Assembly: GCF_017814975.1 (NCBI RefSeq)
Contig: NZ_JAGIQA010000004.1
Coordinates: forward strand, 186,001-250,000
Source of the DNA: Cupriavidus consociatus
GTDB lineage: Bacteria > Pseudomonadota > Gammaproteobacteria > Burkholderiales > Burkholderiaceae
Reading direction: 5' to 3'
DNA length: 64,000 bases
Below are positions 27,969 through 38,259 of this stretch, in pieces (the first letter of the stretch is position 1; each line of letters begins with the position of its first letter). Position numbers and translations under genes: made by a program. Below the pieces are notes generated by a model. It was not told the DNA's origin and did not search any database. It was given only the letters and a program-made list of their open reading frames with translations.

Positions 27969-28883
27969 ATGCACAACCTCGGAAAATTCACCCTCTACGT
28001 CACGGCGTTTATCGTGGCGGTCTCGCTGGTCGAAGCCTTCGTGCTGGCACGCAAGGCGAACCGTCAAGGCAAGGCCTATCCCTGGCATGAAGTCGCCCTT
28101 TCGCTGGCCGACCTGGTCGGCCGCAAGCTGCTGGCGCTGCTGCCGCTGTCGCTGGCCACGCCGGTGTTCGCGTTTGCCTGGCAACACCGTATCTTCACGG
28201 TCGAGATCGACAGCGCGCTGGCCGTGCTGCTGCTCTTCCTCGGACAAGAATTCTGCTACTACTGGTACCACCGCGCGTCGCACCGCATCCGCTTCTTCTG
28301 GGCGACGCATGCCGTGCACCACTCCCCGAACGAGTTGACGCTGGGTACCGCCTATCGCCTGGGCTGGACCGGCAAGATCACCGGCACCGCCATCTTCTTC
28401 GCGCCGCTGGTCTTCCTGGGCGTTCGTCCCGAAGTGGTGCTGGCCACGGTGAGCCTGAACCTGCTGTACCAGTTCTGGCTGCACACCACGTGGATTCCCA
28501 AGCTGGGCTGGCTCGAATACGTGTTCAACACCCCGTCGGCGCACCGCGTGCACCATGCCTCGAACATCGACTACCTCGATGCCAACTTCGGCGGCGTGCT
28601 GATCATCTTCGACCGCCTGTTCGGCACCTATGTGGAAGAGCGTGAAGACGAACCGTGCCGCTACGGCCTGGTCCACCCGACCACCACGCGCAACCCGTTG
28701 GTCAACCAGTTCGAACACTGGATCGGCCTGGGCAAGGACATGATCAACGCCGGCAGCCTGCTGAATGCGATTGGCTATCTGGTGATGCCCCCGGGTTGGA
28801 CGCCGGATGGGTCAGGGGAAACCACGGAGAGTCTGCAGCTGCAGGCGCAGGCTGAACGTGCGGTGGCGGTGCAAGTCAGGTAA
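27969..28883 (+). CDS. Sterol desaturase / fatty acid hydroxylase family membrane protein
   Basis: A 304-residue protein with at least four hydrophobic helices. The histidine boxes of the family are present: HRASH, HAVHH and HRVHH, ligands for a di-iron centre that hydroxylates or desaturates lipids. Helices surround the boxes (LLLFLGQEFCYYWY before the first). The ATG follows CACTGGACCCGAC, with no strong Shine-Dalgarno. A 250-bp gap separates it from the divergent repeat-protein gene. A rho-independent terminator follows. The substrate is unknown. Confidence 0.9.
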   Translation: MHNLGKFTLYVTAFIVAVSLVEAFVLARKANRQGKAYPWHEVALSLADLVGRKLLALLPLSLATPVFAFAWQHRIFTVEIDSALAVLLLFLGQEFCYYWYHRASHRIRFFWATHAVHHSPNELTLGTAYRLGWTGKITGTAIFFAPLVFLGVRPEVVLATVSLNLLYQFWLHTTWIPKLGWLEYVFNTPSAHRVHHASNIDYLDANFGGVLIIFDRLFGTYVEEREDEPCRYGLVHPTTTRNPLVNQFEHWIGLGKDMINAGSLLNAIGYLVMPPGWTPDGSGETTESLQLQAQAERAVAVQVR

Positions 28884-28905
28884 TACCTGCGAGATGCAGG
28901 ATTGG

Positions 28906-28934
28906 AAAGCGCGGCAAAGGCCGCGCTTTTTCCT
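28906..28934 (+). terminator. Rho-independent terminator between sterol desaturase gene and pobA
   Basis: AAAGCGCGGC (28906-28915) pairs with GCCGCGCTTT (28920-28929) around a 4-nt loop and is followed by more T. The complement also has an A/T flank, so it can serve both convergent genes. Confidence 0.88.
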
Positions 28935-28978
28935 GCTGCTGGCAACGCAACACCCGCGCGCCGCCGGCTTGCGTTCAT

Positions 28979-31163
<2,185 letters not shown>

Positions 31164-31167
31164 CTGA

Positions 31168-32352
31168 TCAGGCTGGCTTGTCTATCTGGTCCATCGCGGC
31201 AAAGATTTCCTCAGCCATGTGGAAGGCCGAATTCGCCGCCGGCACACCGCAATAGATCGCCGTCTGCAACAGCACTTCCTTGATCTCGTCGCGCGTCACG
31301 CCGTTGTTGGCGGCTGCGCGCAGATGCAGCTTCAGTTCTTCCGAGCGGTTCAGCGCCACCATCATGGCGATGGTCAGCAGGCTGCGCGTATGGCGCGGCA
31401 AGCCCTCGCGCGTCCAGATCTCGCCCCAGGCATAGCGCGTGATCAGGTTCTGGAATTCTTCGTTGAGCGGCGTCAGCCGCGCCAGCGAACGATCGACGTG
31501 GGCGCTGCCGAGCACCTCGCGCCGCACGGAGAGGCCGGCGTCGTAGCGAGCGTGGTCGTCGGTCACGGGCAGGCGTCCGCGCACGAAATCGACCAGTGCG
31601 GCGGTGAAGCGGCCCGGCTGCTCGAAGCTGGAGATATGCGCGGCAGGCAATTCGATAAATCGCGCGCCGGGAATCGCATCGGCCAGCGCGCGGCCCTCCT
31701 GCGCCGTGGTCGATGGGTCGTGGCGCCCGGCAATGACCAGCACCGGCACCGTAATCGACGACACTGTCTCGCGGAAGTCGGCGTCGCGCACCGCCGCGCA
31801 GTTGGCCGCATAGCCGCGAGGATCGAGCCCTGCCAGCACGCTGCGCAGGCCGTCCAGCGCGCGGTCTGCCGTGGCGGCAAACCCGGGGGTAAACCAGCGC
31901 TCGACCGAAGGCGCGACCATCACGCCCATGCCGTCGCGCAGGATGGTGTCGATGCGGGTGTTCCATCCCTGCGCGTTGCCGATCTTTGCGGCGGTATTGG
32001 CCAGCACGATGCGGGAGAAGCGCTCGGGCACATGGATGCCCAGCCACATCCCTGTCAGGCCGCCCATCGACAGGCCACAGAACACGGCCTGCCCGATCCC
32101 CAATGCGTCCAGGATAGCGATCACATCCTGACCGAGCTGTTCAACCGTGAAGGCATCGCCGGGTGCGGTCGACAGGCCGTGCCCGCGCGTGTCATAGCGC
32201 ACCACGCGAAAGCGCCCGGCCAGCACGGCGGCCTGCGGCTCCCACATGGTGTGGTCGGTGCCGAGCGAGTTGGAGAAAACGATGGCCGGTGCGGACTCGG
32301 GGCCGTCGACGGTGTAGAAAAGCCGGGCACCAGCGTGATCGAGATAGGGCAA
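31168..32352 (-). CDS. pcaL: Fused beta-ketoadipate enol-lactone hydrolase / 4-carboxymuconolactone decarboxylase
   Basis: A 394-residue fusion. Residues 1 to about 258 are an alpha/beta hydrolase (PcaD) with nucleophile motif GLSMGG and a later His in PAAHISSFEQP. Residues about 265-394 are PcaC, with SLARLTPLNEEFQNLITRYA and EELKLHLRAAANNGVTRDE. The start is TTG behind CAGGAGACTGCA, 28 bp after pcaB; no ATG gives a full-length protein. The order D-C is as in PcaL of actinobacteria. It catalyses two successive steps from carboxymuconolactone to beta-ketoadipate. Confidence 0.93.
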   Translation of the reverse strand: MPYLDHAGARLFYTVDGPESAPAIVFSNSLGTDHTMWEPQAAVLAGRFRVVRYDTRGHGLSTAPGDAFTVEQLGQDVIAILDALGIGQAVFCGLSMGGLTGMWLGIHVPERFSRIVLANTAAKIGNAQGWNTRIDTILRDGMGVMVAPSVERWFTPGFAATADRALDGLRSVLAGLDPRGYAANCAAVRDADFRETVSSITVPVLVIAGRHDPSTTAQEGRALADAIPGARFIELPAAHISSFEQPGRFTAALVDFVRGRLPVTDDHARYDAGLSVRREVLGSAHVDRSLARLTPLNEEFQNLITRYAWGEIWTREGLPRHTRSLLTIAMMVALNRSEELKLHLRAAANNGVTRDEIKEVLLQTAIYCGVPAANSAFHMAEEIFAAMDQIDKPA

Positions 32353-32380
32353 TGCAGTCTCCTGAGAATCTTCAGGCCAG

Positions 32381-33769
32381 TCAGCGTGTGGCACGTCCGG
32401 CCAGCGCGGATTGCCACGCCTGCACGGCAGCGTCCGCAAAGGCCGCTGACTGGCCCGCGTAGTTGGCGGGATTGGCGAGGCGGTCGAGCATGGCATCGTC
32501 GAGCAGGCCCGCATGGGCAGGCTCCTCCTGCAGCGTGCGGGCCAGCGCATCGCGCAGGCTGGTGCCATCGGCCACGGCACGCCGCGAGGCGCGCTCCACC
32601 ACGTGGTGCGCCTGCAGCCGGCCGATCCTGCCGCCGAGCTCCAGCATCGCGGCCTCGCCGAGAATCAGCCCATGCGTGAGATCGAGGTTGGCACGCATGC
32701 GTGCCGCATCGACCTGCAGCCCTGCCACCACCTCGCCCATCTGGCGCAGCGCGCCCGCGGCCAGCGTGACGATCTGCGGCAGCGTGTCCCATTCCGCCTG
32801 CCAGCCGCCAAGCGCGCGCTCGTGTTCCTGCACCATGCCTGACAGCATGGTGGCCACCAGCGGCGGCACGCGCACCGATGCCGTCAGCACCGCCGCGCAG
32901 CCGACCGGATTGCGCTTGTGCGGCATCGTGCTGGAACCGCCGCGGCCGGGCCCGGCGGGCTCGGCCACTTCCGCCACCTCGGTCTGCATCAGCAGCGAGA
33001 TGTCGCGGGCCATCTTGCCGAGCGTGCCGGTCAGCATGCCAAGCGTGGTGGCAACTTCGACCACGCGGTCACGATGCGCATGCCACGGCAGCACGGGTAC
33101 GGCCAGGCCCAGTTCGCGGGCCAGTGCAGCGGCTACGTTGGGCGCGGCGTCGCCGAGGCTGGCGAGCGTGCCCGCGGCGCCGCCGAACTGCAGCGCGTGG
33201 GCCTGCGCGCGCGCCGCGTCAAGGCGGACGAGGTCGCGGCGCAGCGCGTCGAGCCAGCCGGCGGCCTTGCAGCCAAAGGTGGTCGGCAGTGCATGCTGCA
33301 GCCAGGTGCGCGCCACCATCGGCGTGGCGCGATGCGCGGTGGCCAGCGCGGCGCAGGCTTCACCCAGGCGTATCAGACCGGTATCGAGCACACGCAGCGC
33401 GTCGCCTAGCTGGAGGACCAGCGCAGTGTCGATGATGTCCTGGCTGGTAGCGCCCCAGTGTACGAAGCGCGCCGCATCGGCATCGCGCGCAGCCACGGCG
33501 GCGGTCAGTTGCCTGACGAAGGGAATGGCGAAATTGCCGGCGGCGACCGCGGCCTGTGCCAGCGCATCGCGGTCGATGGCGCCGACGTCGCGGCAGACTT
33601 CGGTGATGACTCTCGCGGCGGCGGCCGGGATCACGCCGCATTGCGCTTCGGCGCGCGCGAGCGCGGCCTCGACGGCAAGCATGCGTTGCACGGTGCCGGG
33701 GTCTGAGAAAATGTCCAGCACCGCGGGGCTGCCGAACATGGGATCGGTAAGACGCGTGACGGTTGGCAT
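32381..33769 (-). CDS. pcaB: 3-carboxy-cis,cis-muconate cycloisomerase
   Basis: A 462-residue member of the fumarase/aspartase superfamily. The signature GGSSTMPHKRNPVGC is at about residues 280-295, and ATSQDIIDTALVLQL lies earlier. It converts beta-carboxymuconate to gamma-carboxymuconolactone. The start ATG precedes PTVTRLTDPMF. Upstream, 94 bp separate it from pcaG and contain a strong hairpin; pcaL follows. Confidence 0.95.
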   Translation of the reverse strand: MPTVTRLTDPMFGSPAVLDIFSDPGTVQRMLAVEAALARAEAQCGVIPAAAARVITEVCRDVGAIDRDALAQAAVAAGNFAIPFVRQLTAAVAARDADAARFVHWGATSQDIIDTALVLQLGDALRVLDTGLIRLGEACAALATAHRATPMVARTWLQHALPTTFGCKAAGWLDALRRDLVRLDAARAQAHALQFGGAAGTLASLGDAAPNVAAALARELGLAVPVLPWHAHRDRVVEVATTLGMLTGTLGKMARDISLLMQTEVAEVAEPAGPGRGGSSTMPHKRNPVGCAAVLTASVRVPPLVATMLSGMVQEHERALGGWQAEWDTLPQIVTLAAGALRQMGEVVAGLQVDAARMRANLDLTHGLILGEAAMLELGGRIGRLQAHHVVERASRRAVADGTSLRDALARTLQEEPAHAGLLDDAMLDRLANPANYAGQSAAFADAAVQAWQSALAGRATR

Positions 33770-33821
33770 GGGGGCGATCGGAGGGGTCGTGGCGATGACG
33801 ACCGCCTGATTATGCGTCTGC

Positions 33822-33856
33822 CGCCGGCGGCCCGGGCGATTCCCCGGCCGCCGGCG
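33822..33856. other. Strong GC hairpin in the pcaG-pcaB gap
   Basis: CGCCGGCGGCCCGGG (33822-33836) and CCCGGCCGCCGGCG (33843-33856) form a stem with one bulge and a 6-nt loop. There is no T-run, so it is more likely an mRNA stability or attenuation element, or a REP-like unit, than a classic terminator. Confidence 0.65.
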
Positions 33857-33863
33857 CGGCGTG

Positions 33864-34433
33864 TCAGATATCGAAGAACACAGTCTCGTCCGGGCCTTGC
33901 AGCACGATGTCCCAGCGCAGCGTGCCGTTGCCGGCATCGTTGCCGACCAGCGTGCCGCGCCGCTCGGCCGGCACCAGCGCCAGCACCGGATCGGCGCCAT
34001 TGGCCGCGGCCTCGTTCGGGAAGTACATGCGCGTGGCAACGTGCTTGACCAGCCCGCGCATGAACACCGACACCATGATGTGCGGCGCCTGCGGCCGGCC
34101 GTCGGCACCGGGCACGGCGCCCGGCTTGACAGTGACGAAGCGGAACGACCCGTCAGCCTCGGTCGGCACGCGGCCGAAACCGGTAAAGCCGGGCACCAGC
34201 GGCAGCTCGCGCGTGTCTTCGGCGTGGCGGTAGCGGCCGGCGGGATTGGCCTGCCAGATCTCGACCATGCCGTCCGGCACGGGCTCGCCGTTGCCGTCGG
34301 TGACGCGGCCTTCGATCACGATGCGCTGGCCGGCCAGTGCCGGTGCGCTGGCGGTCAGGTCGGCGCAGTTCAGCCCGCTCAGGCCGATGTGGAGATAAGG
34401 ACCGACGGTCTGGGATGCGGTGGCGTAAAGCAT
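33864..34433 (-). CDS. pcaG: Protocatechuate 3,4-dioxygenase alpha subunit
   Basis: A 189-residue intradiol dioxygenase subunit: TASQTVGPYLHIGLSG at the start, VEIWQANPAGRYRH, and PHIMVSVFMRGL where the beta subunit has its His ligands. As usual the alpha subunit lacks the full Fe ligand set. It lies 4 bp after pcaH and makes the alpha-beta protomer with it. Confidence 0.96.
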   Translation of the reverse strand: MLYATASQTVGPYLHIGLSGLNCADLTASAPALAGQRIVIEGRVTDGNGEPVPDGMVEIWQANPAGRYRHAEDTRELPLVPGFTGFGRVPTEADGSFRFVTVKPGAVPGADGRPQAPHIMVSVFMRGLVKHVATRMYFPNEAAANGADPVLALVPAERRGTLVGNDAGNGTLRWDIVLQGPDETVFFDI

Positions 34434-34437
34434 GGTC

Positions 34438-35139
34438 TTACTCCATCGGCGTGGCATCGCGGCCACGCAGCACGATATCGAAACGGTAGCCGAGCGCGTA
34501 TTCGGGCTGGGTGGTCTCCCAGTCGAGGCTGGCGATGAGCCGGTCACGCGCCTTCTCGTCCGGCACGCAGTTGAAGATCGGGTCGAACGGCAGCAGCGGA
34601 TCGCCGGGGAAGTACATCTGCGTCACCAGCCGCGTGGCGTAGGCGTTGCCGAACAGCGAGAAGTGGATATGCTGCGGCCGCCAGGCATTGTGGTGGTTGC
34701 GCCAGGGATAGGCGCCGGGCCTGATGGTCTTGAACCGGTAGTGACCGCTGGCGTCGGTGACGGTGCGGCCCTCGCCGGAGAAATGCGGGTCCAGCGGCGC
34801 GTCATGCTGGTCGCGCTTGTGCACGTAGCGGCCGGCGGCGTTGGCCTGCCATACCTCGATCAGCGCGTTCGGCACCGGCCGGCCATTCTCGTCCAGCACG
34901 CGGCCGGTCACGAGGATGCGCTCGCCGATGGGCTCGCCGCCGTTGCCGACGGTGAGGTCGTTATCGCCTTCGCGGACGAACTCGGCGCCGAAGGTGGGAC
35001 CGGTCACTTCGGACAGCGACTGCGGCAGCGCAATCAGCGGCTGGCCGGGCGAGCGCTTCTGCGTGGAAGCGTACGGGTCGAAGCGGTATTCGGGCTGGGT
35101 GTCCCAGTAGGGACGGCGATACTGGGCAGGGCGGGTCAT
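34438..35139 (-). CDS. pcaH: Protocatechuate 3,4-dioxygenase beta subunit
   Basis: A 233-residue catalytic subunit that opens protocatechuate to beta-carboxy-cis,cis-muconate. Non-heme Fe(III) ligands are visible: Tyr in AAGRYVHKRDQ, Tyr in IRPGAYPW, and the two His of RPQHIHFSLFG. The ATG lies behind CAAGGAGACTGCGCA. It is first of pcaHGBL and divergent from pcaQ. Confidence 0.97.
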   Translation of the reverse strand: MTRPAQYRRPYWDTQPEYRFDPYASTQKRSPGQPLIALPQSLSEVTGPTFGAEFVREGDNDLTVGNGGEPIGERILVTGRVLDENGRPVPNALIEVWQANAAGRYVHKRDQHDAPLDPHFSGEGRTVTDASGHYRFKTIRPGAYPWRNHHNAWRPQHIHFSLFGNAYATRLVTQMYFPGDPLLPFDPIFNCVPDEKARDRLIASLDWETTQPEYALGYRFDIVLRGRDATPME

Positions 35140-35169
35140 TGCGCAGTCTCCTTGTCGTTGGCATGGCAT

Positions 35170-35213
35170 TGACTTTAAGCAACACAGAAAGTCATGTAAA
35201 TTGAGATTTTCAA
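35170..35213. promoter_or_regulatory. Inverted repeats between pcaH and pcaQ
   Basis: TGACTTT (35170-35176) and AAAGTCA (35188-35194) form a perfect 7-bp inverted repeat with an 11-bp spacer. A second dyad, TTGA-N5-TCAA (35201-35213), fits the T-N11-A LysR half-site rule. Both lie in the 95-bp divergent gap and are candidates for PcaQ binding. Confidence 0.6.
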
Positions 35214-35234
35214 GAATTACGATAACTTTTCAGC

Positions 35235-36197
35235 ATGAAAGCCCCCGCCCCGCCCGCGCTCGAAATCTTCCGCAACCGCGTGCGGCTGCGGCATCTCTAT
35301 TGCTTCGTGGCGGTGTCGCAGACCCAGCACCTGGGCCGCGCCGCCGACCGCCTGGGGCTGACGCAGCCAGCCGTGTCCAAGACCCTGAGCGAGCTCGAGG
35401 AACTGACCGGCACACGCCTGCTGGTGCGCCAGCGCGCGGGCACCGAACTGACCACCGCCGGCACGCGCTTCCTGCGCCACGCCCTGCGCATCCTTGCGGA
35501 TATCGATGCGGCGGCCGACAGCATGGCCGGCGAGCAGGCGCAGCCACAGGAGCGCATCCGGCTGGGCGCCCTGCCCAGCGTCGTGCCGGCGGTGCTGACC
35601 GATGCCTTGCTGCGATTTCGCGCCGCGCACCCCGAGGTCGGGCTTGCCGTGCAGACTGGCATGAACCGCAGCCTGATCGACCAGCTCAAGGCCGATGTGC
35701 TGGATCTTGTCATTGGCCGGATGGATGACCCGGTTGCCATGGAAAGCCTGTGGTTCGAATCACTGGGCCCGGACTCGCTGGCACTGGCGGTGCGCCCCGG
35801 GCATCCTCTTGCCGCCATAGCCGTATCGCGGCGGCCAACCTTGCTTGACGTGCTGGCGTGGCCGCTGGTGATTCCCGCCGCGGGCTCGATCCCCCGCCAC
35901 AACACCGAAAGCCTGCTCGCCCGCCACGGCCTGCCCCTGCCGGGCGGATGCGTGGAAACGTCGGATGCCTACCTCGGACGGCTGCTGGCCCGCAACAGCG
36001 ACTGCGTGTGGGCAGCGCCGCTGTCCGCCGCGCAGCGCGCGGTGGCGGAGGATGAACTGATCCTCCTGCCGCTCGATACGCAGGGCACGGAGGAGCCGAT
36101 CGGGCTGCTACGGCACGGCGACCGCACGCTCAGCCCGATGGCCGAAGCGCTGGCGGACTGCATCCGCGCCGCGGCCCGCCCGCTTGCCGCTCAGTGA
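35235..36197 (+). CDS. pcaQ: LysR-family regulator PcaQ of the pca genes
   Basis: A 320-residue LysR protein. The N-terminal HTH has FVAVSQTQHLGRAADRLGLT followed by QPAVSKTLSELEE, with the effector domain after about residue 95. The ATG follows an AT-rich stretch. It is divergent from pcaH, the arrangement seen for PcaQ, which activates pca genes in response to pathway intermediates in other Proteobacteria. It converges with pcaK 4 bp later. Confidence 0.92.
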   Translation: MKAPAPPALEIFRNRVRLRHLYCFVAVSQTQHLGRAADRLGLTQPAVSKTLSELEELTGTRLLVRQRAGTELTTAGTRFLRHALRILADIDAAADSMAGEQAQPQERIRLGALPSVVPAVLTDALLRFRAAHPEVGLAVQTGMNRSLIDQLKADVLDLVIGRMDDPVAMESLWFESLGPDSLALAVRPGHPLAAIAVSRRPTLLDVLAWPLVIPAAGSIPRHNTESLLARHGLPLPGGCVETSDAYLGRLLARNSDCVWAAPLSAAQRAVAEDELILLPLDTQGTEEPIGLLRHGDRTLSPMAEALADCIRAAARPLAAQ

Positions 36198-36201
36198 ATG
36201 T

Positions 36202-37581
36202 TCAGTGAGCCGCCACGCCTGCGCTGCCGGCGGTGTCGGCACCCGGCGCGCGACTGCCGCTGAAATGCTTGACCACCAGCGCACCGGCGGCCACGAATGC
36301 CGGCACGGCGAGCAGCGTAAAAATGGTGTCGAAGCCGAGATGCAGGCGCAGCAGTTCGGCACCGAGCAAGGCCCCGGCTATGCCGCCGAAGCGGCCGATG
36401 CCAAGCATCCACGCCACCCCGGTGGCACGGCCCTGCGTCGGGTAGAACGCCGCGGCCAGCGAAGGCATCGAGGACTGCGCCCCGTTCATGGCAGTGCCGG
36501 CGAGGAAGATCAGCACGCCGAGCAGCACCTGGCTGCCGGTCCCGTGCCCCACGGCGTAGATCAGCACGCCGGTGGCCGCGTAGGTGACGGCAATCACCTT
36601 GTTCGGATTGAAGCGGTCCATGAACCAGCCGGCCGCGATGGTGCCGATGCCGCCGCCGAGCGGGAACAGCGCCGTCAGGAACGACGCGTGCTGGATCGAG
36701 AAGCCGGCGTCCTTCATCAGCGTGGGCATCCAGCTCGTGAGCAGGTAGAAGATGACCAGTCCCATGAAGTAGGTGCACCACAGCATCGCCGAACCCAGGC
36801 GATAGCCGGGTGCCAGCACGGTGCCGACGGCGGAGCGGGTCGCGGGCGCCTGTTCGCCGATGACGAAGGCGTTCGCCTCACCCACGTCCGCGCCGGTCAC
36901 GCGCCGCAGCAGCTGGCGGATCTGGTCGGCCGGATAGTTGCGCAACACCATGTAGCGCACCGACTCAGGCAGCAGCACCACCAGCAGCAGCGCGAGCGCA
37001 AGCGGCACGATGCCGCCAAGCAGCAGCACGCTGTGCCAGCCGAAGTGCGGGATCATCGCGGCGGCGACAAAGCCGCCGGCGGCGGAGCCGAGCGGAAAGC
37101 CGCAGAACATGGTGTTCACCAGCACGGCGCGGCGGCGTTGCGGCGCGAACTCGGCGGTCAGCGTCACGGCATTTGGCATGGCGGCGCCCAAACCCAGGCC
37201 GGTCAGGAAGCGCAGCACCGTCAGCCAGCCCAGCGTGGGCGCGAAGGCCGTGGCCAGGCTGCAGGCGCCGAAGAAAAAGACCGACAGCACCAGCACCTTC
37301 TTGCGGCCGATGCGGTCAGCCAGCGGGCCGGCAACGATCGCGCCGAAGGCGAGGCCGAACAGGGCCGCGCTCATGACGGGGCCGAGGGCCGATTTCTCGA
37401 TCCCCCAGTCCTGCACCAGCGCCGGCGCGATATACCCGATGGCGGCGGTATCGAAGCCGTCGACGGCGACCACCAGGAAGCAAAGCACAAGGATGAGCCA
37501 CTGGTAGCCAGTGAATCGCTGTCCGTCGATCAGGGCCTGGACGTCCGCGACGCCAGCCTTGGATTGGAGGGATTGGGGCAC
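36202..37581 (-). CDS. pcaK: 4-hydroxybenzoate/protocatechuate:H+ symporter (AAHS family)
   Basis: A 459-residue 12-helix MFS transporter. The family motif VDGFDTAAIGYIAPALV is in TM1, with GPLADRIGRKKVL in loop 2-3 and WFMDRFNPNKVI in loop 8-9. The start was set to a GTG behind GGAG at a 6-bp spacing; an upstream in-frame TTG at 37605 is less likely. It brings the pathway substrate in, and PcaK-type permeases can also aid chemotaxis to aromatics. A chemoreceptor gene lies further on. Confidence 0.93.
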   Translation of the reverse strand: MPQSLQSKAGVADVQALIDGQRFTGYQWLILVLCFLVVAVDGFDTAAIGYIAPALVQDWGIEKSALGPVMSAALFGLAFGAIVAGPLADRIGRKKVLVLSVFFFGACSLATAFAPTLGWLTVLRFLTGLGLGAAMPNAVTLTAEFAPQRRRAVLVNTMFCGFPLGSAAGGFVAAAMIPHFGWHSVLLLGGIVPLALALLLVVLLPESVRYMVLRNYPADQIRQLLRRVTGADVGEANAFVIGEQAPATRSAVGTVLAPGYRLGSAMLWCTYFMGLVIFYLLTSWMPTLMKDAGFSIQHASFLTALFPLGGGIGTIAAGWFMDRFNPNKVIAVTYAATGVLIYAVGHGTGSQVLLGVLIFLAGTAMNGAQSSMPSLAAAFYPTQGRATGVAWMLGIGRFGGIAGALLGAELLRLHLGFDTIFTLLAVPAFVAAGALVVKHFSGSRAPGADTAGSAGVAAH

Positions 37582-37651
37582 TGTTGTCTCCGTCTGCCTT
37601 GGCAATCGCGCGCGCCACCCGCAAGCAGGCGGTACGGCGCGCTACGATATT

Positions 37652-37685
37652 GTTCTAACAGCGAACTCACGTTCTCTGTTTGAAC
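37652..37685. promoter_or_regulatory. 34-bp hyphenated palindrome upstream of pcaK
   Basis: GTTC-T-AACAG-C-GAAC-TCAC-GTTC-T-CTGTT-T-GAAC: all three arms (GTTC/GAAC, AACAG/CTGTT, GAAC/GTTC) are mirrored, leaving only single-base hyphens and a TCAC centre. It lies 71 bp before the pcaK start. The GTTC half-sites recall IclR-type PcaU/PcaR operators, but no IclR gene is in the window. Confidence 0.75.
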
Positions 37686-37689
37686 GAAT

Positions 37690-37950
37690 CTTAGGCAACG
37701 GGCATCGGGGCCAAGAATTGGCGTTAACCCGGCAAAAATGCGTGACCCGACGAGACTGGATTCACCATGGTTTGCCAGTTAAACCGTCCTATAAACAAGT
37801 TTCAACGCGTCTGATGATATTTTTTTCCAAAAATTCGCAGATCTGTGAAATTTTACAGATGGCTCGCTTATATGAATAAGGAAATTTCATATAAAAACTG
37901 CCAACCTTCAATTTACATTCCAGAATCGCTGGAAATCCCAGAGTGCTCAC
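37690..37950. other. AT-rich gene-free stretch with two inverted repeats
   Basis: The gap between pcaK and the next gene (37582-38034) holds no convincing gene. About 37780-37930 is visibly AT-rich against the window. ATCTGT (37841-37846) mirrors ACAGAT (37855-37860), and TATATGAA (37869-37876) mirrors TTCATATA (37886-37893). It could be a complex promoter, a nucleoid-protein site or a remnant of acquired DNA. Confidence 0.55.
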
Positions 37951-38034
37951 CAGCCGGGCGTTCGCAGCAGGCCGGAATCAATGGGTCGATCCGCCGGTCA
38001 AACGCCTCAAAGATGGCCTCGCGACCTCCATCCC

Positions 38035-38244
38035 ATGCAACGCCTGCTCCTCATCCTGGGCGCCGTGCTGCTTGCCGCCGGCGCCGCCTGGCCCTGGCTG
38101 TCCAGGCTGCCGTTCGACCGCCTTGGCCGCCTGCCCGGCGACATCCATATCGTCCGCGACGGCTTCAGCTTCTACCTGCCGATCACGACCTGCATCCTGG
38201 TCTCGGTGGTGGTCTCGGTCGTGATCTGGTTACTGCGGCGCTGA
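38035..38244 (+). CDS. DUF2905 small membrane protein
   Basis: A 69-residue protein with two hydrophobic helices (LLLILGAVLLAAGAAWPWL and ITTCILVSVVVSVVIWLL) around LPGDIHIVRDGFSFYLPI, the signature of the DUF2905 family. Function is unknown in the family. The ATG follows ACCTCCATCCC with no clear Shine-Dalgarno. It converges with the chemoreceptor gene. Confidence 0.88.
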   Translation: MQRLLLILGAVLLAAGAAWPWLSRLPFDRLGRLPGDIHIVRDGFSFYLPITTCILVSVVVSVVIWLLRR

Positions 38245-38259
38245 CCCGCGCCAGCGTCA

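Noticed and set aside
36184-37683. A 499-residue plus-strand frame opposite pcaK
   Set aside because: Shadow frame; PcaK on the other strand has clear MFS motifs.
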